From: Saccoglossus kowalevskii
Lineage: Eukaryota > Hemichordata > Enteropneusta > Harrimaniidae
Direction of reading: 5' to 3'
Length of the DNA stretch: 29,070 nucleotides
NCBI RefSeq assembly: GCF_000003605.2
Contig: NW_003115976.1
Span: 8,430-37,499, forward strand
Shown here: positions 22,676 through 29,070 of the stretch, one piece after another
Position numbering within the stretch: position 1 is the stretch's first letter
Layout: every line of letters begins with the position of its first letter
The notes under the pieces: model-generated
Database searches by the model: none
Told to the model about the DNA's origin: nothing
The model's input: only the letters and a program-made list of their open reading frames with translations
Made by a program: the position numbers and the translations under genes

Positions 22676-22699
22676 ATATGGTGGGTTGTAGGATAACTA

Positions 22700-23900
22700 G
22701 TTCGATCGACAGAGCCGGGGATCTTGTAACTTCGTGCGTTGTTATGTGGCGCAAAAGGTATGGTAGAGAAATGTTTGATAAGTTTGTATCTTTGAATGAC
22801 AATGATATCAGAGTAATAACATTACTCGGCTGTTCATGAATACAGAATGCGACTAAATATGATTGCAATTGCATATCTGACTACTTCGATAGCAAGTTTT
22901 TGTAATGTTATGTATGAATGTATACTATATGTTCTATGACGTGCTGTATTATTTTGTTGTGGTTTTCCAAACAGTGATTACATTATACATCACAACACAT
23001 AATAGTACCTTAAAATGTGTTGAGCATAACCTTCCCCGCGACGGTCTAAATCTTATTTTAGCTCAAATGAAGTACCAGAGAATAAACGTTTTGAAATACA
23101 TGGCAGGCAATATTTTACCTGGGTTGAAAAATTACACTCCAAGGTGATTATGGTGTTATAACTACAGACATGAAGCCACGCCATCATGACGCCAAATATT
23201 AGAATGAAAAACCAGTCGCATTCAAAATTGGCCAGTACACTGGCCTGTAATAAAAATGTAAGCTAAACAAAAATATGAATATCAGATCTTTAGAATAACT
23301 GGGTTTAAAAAAAGTTGAAAGTAGTATTATTTCGAATTTTAACTACATTGTTGGTTGTCCCAAAACACCACATATATCATAAGATTAGATATGTTACGAA
23401 AATACGTGAAACTTTCTGTCATTAAAATACTTTTTTTTTCTCTTTTTTTTACATTTAGATTTTTCTCAAAACATTTTACCCTCAATGAATGTACAAACTT
23501 TTCAACGAATTTAAATTTTTAATATGAAAGAAACAATGTCAGGATTAGTCTGGAATCTAAGGCCAAGAATTTGGAGTGTAGCTGTACCACACGTAAAACA
23601 TTGTGGAAACAGACTTTTCTTATGCAGAATTTTCTGACTTTTTCCAAAATGCCTGTTTTTAGGACGTAAAATGCCCTAAAAGAGGCGAAAATTGACATGT
23701 TGCTATGGCAACCTGAAAATATCATGAATTCATTAAAAGATCTATATTTACAATACATATGAAGATTCAGATGTAAAGTCGGTACCAAAATGTAGATCGC
23801 GGATTAGCCCAATTATTTATGACATCCTATATGTTAATTAGCTAATTTGTAAATTCATAAATAACCAACAAAGCTGTTTTTTCAAAGAAAATTGTATATA
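22700..23900. other. Intergenic stretch without recognised genes
   Basis: AT-rich. Open frames at 22905-23147 and 23519-23788 have no recognisable domain. It contains one RFX-type palindrome. Confidence 0.35.
23699..23712 (+). promoter_or_regulatory. RFX X-box-like palindrome GTTGCTATGGCAAC
   Basis: A 14-bp near-palindrome differing at one base from the ideal X-box GTTGCCATGGCAAC bound by RFX factors. No recognised gene start is adjacent, so function is uncertain; it could be part of an old repeat. Confidence 0.3.
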
Positions 23901-23929
23901 TTACGTGATTGTTTATTTTTCAGGAAGAT

Positions 23930-25200
23930 ACAGGAGCAATGCTGTTGGTGCTCGATCTTGAGTCATCCAAAGGATTTTTATTGTGTTTCCTTCTATCATA
24001 TCCATTGGGGCTCACAGTTAGAAATGAGGCATTCAGTGAATTCCATATGTAGAACTAACAGTTTGCTCTGCGAGTGTGTAATGTCAGGGAATCTTGAGTT
24101 GGCTCGTGTTTCATGAGCATCTGCCCCATTTGACAACTGTACCTTACCTCATTCACACTGGTTGCATTTGGCTCATTAAAATGCAACACAGGCCCGTTTC
24201 ACATTTGGTCAGTAGGTCTGCCGTAATGTAAAGCCAGATCTATCATGGCAGACATGAAATATGCATCTTCCTTCATTAACTCAAAAAATGTCTCCTTTCC
24301 TTTGCCACAGAAACTGCTTGTTGTATCACATCCTGAGAATGCCTGCATATCAGAAAGTGCCTTGAAGACGTATTCTCCATGTTTCCTGCATATAGCTTGA
24401 ATGTCAATGTACTTCCATCGTTTTTGAGTACCCAGTCTGTTGGTAATCAGTGAAATGTCAATTTCCTTTTTAAAAATACACAGCAAGGACAATCACATCA
24501 GTGTCAGATTTTTTACAGGACAACTGCAATTTACTTGCAGTGCAACAACAGTTTTGTGCCCCCTGTTGACTTAACTTTTCTGACTCGGAAAATGGATTCA
24601 ACATGCTGGCAAGAACCTCGACTACCTGTCTCACATCTTTCTCATCTGTTTGTATCCGGGAGGGTCCTGCCTCTTTGTAGAGCCACTTGCATTCATCTGA
24701 TATGCCAGAATATCTTCTGATGTTTTCAGTTATCTGTGAGCGGTAAGCTGTTTCAATCCATCTCCCTGCTGCATCTGGATTTCAGCTTTTTCCAACAATT
24801 CATCCTGGTAATTTGCTCCTCTTGTTTATTGTTTCCTCAACAGATTGCTCCTCTGGAATCTTCTCAAATGGAATTTTCTTTGATTGTTGAACGCCAAACT
24901 GACCATGTGTTAGCTGTATGTGCACTGCAGGGTGGGTATTAGTAAGATTCCTCATGGTGCAAAGGTAGTATGCTGCAACATGCATCGCTCAATTGCCTAC
25001 TCTATCAGCCTTGATGAATGCTAACAATATCCCTACCATCCTTAGAATGTTGCTCCAGAAAAAGAACATGGTCCTTTCTCGTTATACCGCCAGTCTTCAA
25101 ACAGTGTAAAGAGCGTCTAGAAGTTTTCAGACAGCAGAACCACCTTGACTGTGTCTTTCTCAAGGCAGTCTCGAATTTCCAGAACTTGATCTTCAATTAG
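23930..25200 (-). pseudogene. Decayed gene of the invertebrate GCDTTSSF-motif family
   Basis: Broken minus-strand frames show, in order: EDQVLEIRDCLEKDTVKVV (about 25190-25130), HIQLTHGQFGVQQSKKIPFE (about 24920-24860), PDAAGRWIETAYRSQI and RRYSGISDECKWLYKEAG, IQTDEKDVRQVVEVLASML, KSDTDVIVLAVYF (about 24515-24475), then QAFSGCDTTSSFCGKGKETF and FELMKEDAYF (24340-24250), and last NEPNATSVNEVRYS with a trace of an LxLHTRRANYQ-like end. Recurrent uncharacterised invertebrate proteins carry DTDV and GCDTxSxFxGKGK motifs and are often multi-copy, so a mobile origin is plausible. The DTDV/GCD acid residues recall PIN/FEN-like nucleases, but this is inference. Stops and shifts mark it as dead. Confidence 0.6.
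24199..24492 (-). pseudogene. Best preserved block of the GCDTTSSF relic
   Basis: A 97-codon open segment with RLGTQKRWKYIDIQAICRKH, EYVFKALSDMQAF, SGCDTTSSFCGKGK and ELMKEDAYF. Its reading frame is intact only in this part. Confidence 0.65.
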
Positions 25201-26600
25201 ACTGATATCAATGTCAAAACGATGAAACACATCTGGATTGTGATTGCCTCCAAAAAAAACAACTTTTTCCGAAGGCTTTTGAGAAGTAGCTTCCAGACTA
25301 TTAGTATACTATATATTATATTATTACGAGGATACCGAAAAGTGTGCACGATCGACCGACGCTCATATTATACATCTTTTTCTCCCATAGGAATGCCGAA
25401 ATCCGAAAAGTTTGGAACAGATTCAATTTATTTATGTGTAGTCAAGTCAAATCCCTAGTGGCAGCTAGCCATGTTTGTTCTTATTATTGGAGGACGCTTA
25501 CATGCGTAATCATTCCATATTATGAATACGCATTTCCTGATACGGTAGGAGGAGAATACCACGTAAAATACCTGTTGCTGTATTAATATAAATATAGTGA
25601 ACTATAATGCATTACATCGTAAATAAAAGTATTGACAATTAGAATGCGTATTTTGTAGAAATCGTTACCCAAATTAACCGGTTGGCTTAAAAACTTAATT
25701 TTATTTGGGTTAGACCTTAACGCCACAGTAATAATTTAATATGAGATTGAAAAACAAGAGAAACACAGTGTCAATAATATCTTTATTGATTTGCGGAAAG
25801 CCCACGCGTGTATTTATCTACTCAGACACCGGTAATAGAAAGCTGATCCAGTTGTATTTACTTGTTATTTCTGAACTCTACAAATAATATATATTGTTTT
25901 CATATTTACAAGGGGACGATCTTTAAATAATATCTAACTTCATCACGATTTGTAATGTATCAACTAAAAACAATTAGCATATGAAATTACAAGGAAAACA
26001 CTATAATACACGCGAGCTATTTCATTCTTCTATTGGTAGTACAAATATTCTATGACAAAAACGCATCATGACAATCACGTTTACCGAGAACGAAGCTTTC
26101 TCAGATTTTCCAGTTGGCCAAGTTCTCAGTGATGGAAGTGGAAGGTAATTTTATTTATACTAAAATCTATCAATGAACTTGGGCTTATAATATAATATAA
26201 TTCAATACTAAACTTACATTCATCTACTCTTATCACAAATGACATTCGTGAACTGTGTGTGTGAGCGCGTGTTTGCATAAATAACCCCTAACTATGCTGT
26301 CTAAATCTCCTACTGGCTGTGATATACCTAGAACAATTTAAATAAAAATGCGTTCATTCAAATGATGAACCAACTTTTAACGAGTTAATATAGATGGCGC
26401 AATCAGACAAAACATCATGTGCATTTGAACCCCGGAAATAGAATGCTAGTAAAGTAATTATAATCCGATAATAGGGACACATATAGTATATCATTCCATT
26501 CAATGCGCAATTCATTATTTTGTGTAATTATAGAACCCGTAATATAATTATGTATGACAAGTGGGCGTATAGATATTATACACTTATACATTTCATGTTT
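25201..26600. other. Sequence downstream of the lectin-like gene, nothing recognised
   Basis: This probably contains the 3'UTR of the lectin-like gene at its right end; the minus-strand AATAAA at about 26157-26152 could serve as its polyadenylation signal. The rest has no recognisable content. Confidence 0.35.
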
Positions 26601-26764
26601 CTATGTAATAGCAGATATCGAACACACGAATGGAAGAATATCTGTACAATTTGTTGTGTACCAAACCCCCTCTGTTATTTCAATAGACGGACACTCGTTC
26701 TCATATGTGATATTATTAAACGCCCAGTTTTCAAAACGGTTACTGGAGTCTTCAACCAAATTAC
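26601..26764 (-). CDS. CTLD gene last exon
   Basis: Two bases, 53 codons and TAG. It carries ENWAFNNITYENECPSIEI and VWYTTNCTDILPFVCSIS, the long-loop region and final cysteines. The acceptor is GTTGTAG. Confidence 0.87.
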
Positions 26765-28516
26765 CTACAACGACAAATGAAAATACTGTGCATCATTACA
26801 TGCATAATGAAATATACACCGCTTAATTCAAATTGTTTTGTTTTTTTCATTTTTACCACTCATGACATATTTTGTCTACATTTAAAATATTCTTCTAAGA
26901 GTTAAAACCAATGTAATTGACACACACCTGCGTACTTTATTTTATGATTGAATGGATTATGTTGTAAAAACACATTTTGATGCTAAGTTTGAGTGGCGAG
27001 AATGTAAAGAGATTGGTCCGACTCCGCTCTATTCATAAAATGGGATTACTTAATATTCTTGTTGATGTGTAAAAATTGATTTTGGTTAAGGTTTCAGGAC
27101 AGTCATAATTTGAAATTACATATCTATAAAAACGGCTATGTGCAAATACGATCTTCTTGGATACAGATCTGATGAGTTAACATAAACAATGCTACAAATA
27201 CTTGTTCCCGCTCGTAAGGAATTGAAGATTTAAAACATGAAAGTGCATACTCTGTACACGCTAGCTCAATATGGTCAATTTGTGATTTCTGCCAGGAGGA
27301 CCACATAATTGAACAGTATTCTAGAAGTGTTCCGACATGAGATTTGTAAAGTGTGACAAGTGACTTTAAGTTTTTAAATGCAGAACACGTTTTATAAAGC
27401 CAAGAATCATAAATCCTGATTGAACACATTGGACACATTACATTACACATTGCAATTCAATAAAATACGAAGATACATAACCTTTTCTGAACTGGCTAGC
27501 AAGGCCCTGTCATTAAAATGTTCATAACTAGTAACATTTCTCTTGGTAGTGAAAAAGATGGCCATACACTTGTCTACATTAAGTGTTAGTTTCTAATCCA
27601 TACATCACTAGTGAACATGGTTTATGTCATCATGAAGTAGGTTATGTTACTTACCTATCCATGCATAACCACTGCAGTTAACACATGAACTCTGTATAAG
27701 ATCAACGATAAACTGGTTAGTTGGTTCGTTACTTATGTTAACCAATGAGGCGCCAGCTCTGTTGAAGAGGAAACAATATTGATGATTGCGATTGCAGATT
27801 AGATACATAAGTTGACATAACAAGCACAGATAATATTTTACATAAACTTTTTCTAATAGTAAAACTTAACGCCTAACGGCTTATACTGTTTATTATAGTT
27901 GAACTCACATTTCGCAAACCTGGAGGCTCTGCGAATAACTTCCCGAAAACGAGTCTTTCAAGAATAAATGACACATATTGGCTTCTGACATTTCCCATCC
28001 TATAATTCAAGGACAACACATATATAACTGAGTTGGCATTGTACATTACACTGCTACATAGTTATTGTAACTAAGCAATATAATTGTCGACATAATAATT
28101 TTATGCATCAATCAACTGGTTAATGTGATCACGTGACCAATATTTTGATACACAAACGTAAATTTGTACGATAATATATTCAAGTGAAAAATATTACTAA
28201 ATTGTCATTATTAGAAGTACAAACATTTGAAGAAGTTCTTATATACTCTTATTTCTTGTGGGCTCTATTGAATTGTTAAATATATATAAACGCAAGTAAA
28301 CTTGGTCATCAAACCAAAATAGAATTGTCATTTATGACTGTAATTTTACGTTAGCTCAATTAATGACAGTACGCATATATCATAACATGAATTAGGCACG
28401 TATAAAATAAAATGTTCATTTTATTCCCCCACCCAGTTAAATAATTGCATCATTGGAATAGTAGTATTCTGTATTGAGTTGCTTACCATATGGACAACCT
28501 GTATCAGCTTTGATAT
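26601..28516 (-). CDS. C-type lectin-like domain protein (last four coding exons; 5' end not seen)
   Basis: Exons 28487-28516, 27909-27999, 27655-27758 and 26601-26764 join in phase into one CTLD ending at TAG (26603-26601). The joined order is TGCPYGWE, MCHLFLKDSF, YSQSLQVCEIAGASLVNIS, EPTNQFIVDLI, YAWIGG, NRFENW, ECPSIEI, VWYTTNC, LPFVCSIS. The six cysteines of a long-form CTLD are present (CPYGWE, MCH, VCE, ECP, NCT, VCS), plus an extra CVNC. The EPN or QPD motif is absent, and WND is replaced by WYT. Canonical calcium-dependent sugar binding is therefore unlikely. Several NxS/T sites suggest a glycosylated extracellular protein. The signal peptide exon is not identified and may be right of the window. 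The domain call is secure; ligand and role are unknown. Confidence 0.87.
27136..27652 (-). pseudogene. LINE reverse transcriptase C-terminal remnant
   Basis: Minus-strand frames give KLTLNVDKCMAIFFTTKRNV, ALLASSEKVMYLRIL, then LKSLVTLYKSHVGTLLEYCS, IMWSSWQKSQIDHIE and IPYEREQ, the thumb and C-terminal region of non-LTR RTs. It has stops and shifts. It lies in the last CTLD intron, with its upstream edge within a few bases of the splice donor at 27654. Confidence 0.8.
27655..27758 (-). CDS. CTLD gene exon (AGASLVNIS to YAWIG)
   Basis: 104 nt. AGASLVNIS, NQFIVDLIQ and YAWIG are the classic CTLD second-helix and WIGL-region motifs. CVNC is an extra cysteine pair. The acceptor is TTCAACAG and the donor GTAAGT. 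Confidence 0.9.
27909..27999 (-). CDS. CTLD gene exon (WEMSEAN to QVCE)
   Basis: 91 nt with MCHLFLKDSFSGSYSQSLQV and CE, the first alpha-helix region of the domain. The acceptor is ATTATAG and the donor GTGAGT. The split codon AT|A gives Ile. Confidence 0.85.
28487..28516 (-). CDS. CTLD gene exon (CPYG start of the domain)
   Basis: A 30-nt exon, IKADTGCPY plus partial codons. The trailing G joins GA of the next exon to give Gly before the family Trp (CPYGWE). The acceptor is TTTTTCAG and the donor GTAAGC. Confidence 0.75.
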
Positions 28517-29070
28517 CTGAAAAATTATATAAATGATACAAAAAATGATACAAATTTTGTTTTCACTTGCAACAAACAATCTTAGGAATAAAATGAAAGA
28601 ACAATTGTTCAGAATAACATGAGTGCAACGAATGGTTGTTTCGGGAGTGGAGGGAAGATAATTGGAGACAAGTAAATACGTATTGAATGTATTGCCAATA
28701 AAAATTACGAACTGTTTTGCAAGCACGGAAATATAAATTCCAGTGTCGAACTCACATTCCATATTTCATTCAGTCATAAATGATACATATAGTTGAGTAG
28801 CTCAATGTATTTTAACAAATAATAAAATTGTTATTAAAAGTATCAAAACCATCACAAAGCTCAGACTCATTTCTGTACGTTTTAAGAGACAATAATTTCA
28901 TTGTTTTAACTCAACAAAGTGAGTAAATAATAAGAACAATGACTTGCATATGTTTCTACTAGAACCCCAGATATGTGTCACAAGGATTAGCGTGTCCGCC
29001 CAACACATGGGATATAGTTTCGACTTCAATGCTCAGCCGCACACACAGTAGTGAGTACACGATGCATTCA
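28517..29070. other. Upstream of the recognised CTLD exons, nothing recognised
   Basis: The missing 5' exon with a signal peptide was looked for on the minus strand and not found. The 113-codon frame at 28421-28762 is mostly intron sequence overlapping the small CTLD exon in another frame. Confidence 0.35.

Noticed and set aside
26070-26145. Possible plus-strand exon beginning MTITFTENEAF, followed by GTAATT
   Set aside because: It vaguely resembles an extracellular domain start, but there is no partner exon, no homology I can defend, and it is downstream of an antisense gene.
26554-26826. Plus-strand 90-codon open frame
   Set aside because: It is the antisense of the last CTLD exon; the minus strand gives a clear lectin-like sequence with matching phase.
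28421-28762. Minus-strand 113-codon open frame
   Set aside because: Mostly intronic; the real 30-nt CTLD exon inside it uses another frame with proper splice borders.

Overview
The window looks like nuclear DNA from an AT-rich, intron-rich invertebrate animal. Genes are split into many short exons with GT/AG borders and separated by retroposon and DNA-transposon debris. Nothing prokaryotic is visible. The gene content (4-hydroxyphenylpyruvate dioxygenase, membrane-anchored short-chain-collagen-C4-like proteins, a C-type lectin-like domain gene, a relic of a family with a GCDTTSSF motif) suggests a marine invertebrate, perhaps a lophotrochozoan such as a mollusc or brachiopod. The taxon is inference. 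All recognisable genes lie on the minus strand.

Layout. (1) 1672-12751: an HPD (4-hydroxyphenylpyruvate dioxygenase) gene, reconstructed exon by exon with consistent phases. It starts at an ATG-only exon at 12694-12696 behind a TATA box. It carries all three expected iron ligands, but the last coding exon is not in the window. Its introns hold most of the mobile DNA: a LINE with two 106-bp 5' units (1813-3640), an opposite-strand reverse-transcriptase relic (4134-4500), a 551-bp Harbinger-like MITE with TTA target duplications (8561-9117), and a 1.95-kb element with perfect 21-bp terminal inverted repeats (10201-12153). (2) 14542-17490 and 19327-21594: two tandem paralogues of one four-exon gene for a type II membrane protein with a short-chain collagen C4-like C-terminal domain. 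The upstream copy (19327-21594, 301 codons) is intact. The downstream copy has a nonsense codon, a 1-nt deletion and a lost cysteine in its last exon. Diverged copies of the promoter and exon 1 lie between and beyond them (about 17930-18500 and 22625-22675). (3) 23930-25200: a decayed minus-strand relic of the GCDTTSSF family. (4) 26601-28516: the last four coding exons of a C-type lectin-like domain gene lacking the usual calcium and sugar motifs. A LINE relic lies in one of its introns, just next to a splice donor.

HPD acts in tyrosine catabolism. The collagen-C4-like and lectin-like genes are predicted surface or secreted recognition/adhesion-type proteins. No operon-like cooperation is implied. 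The most distinctive feature is the local birth-and-death cluster of the membrane-anchored C4-like genes, whose copies share a GGGGTTTTCC-like upstream motif. I did not find a convincing wholly new system.
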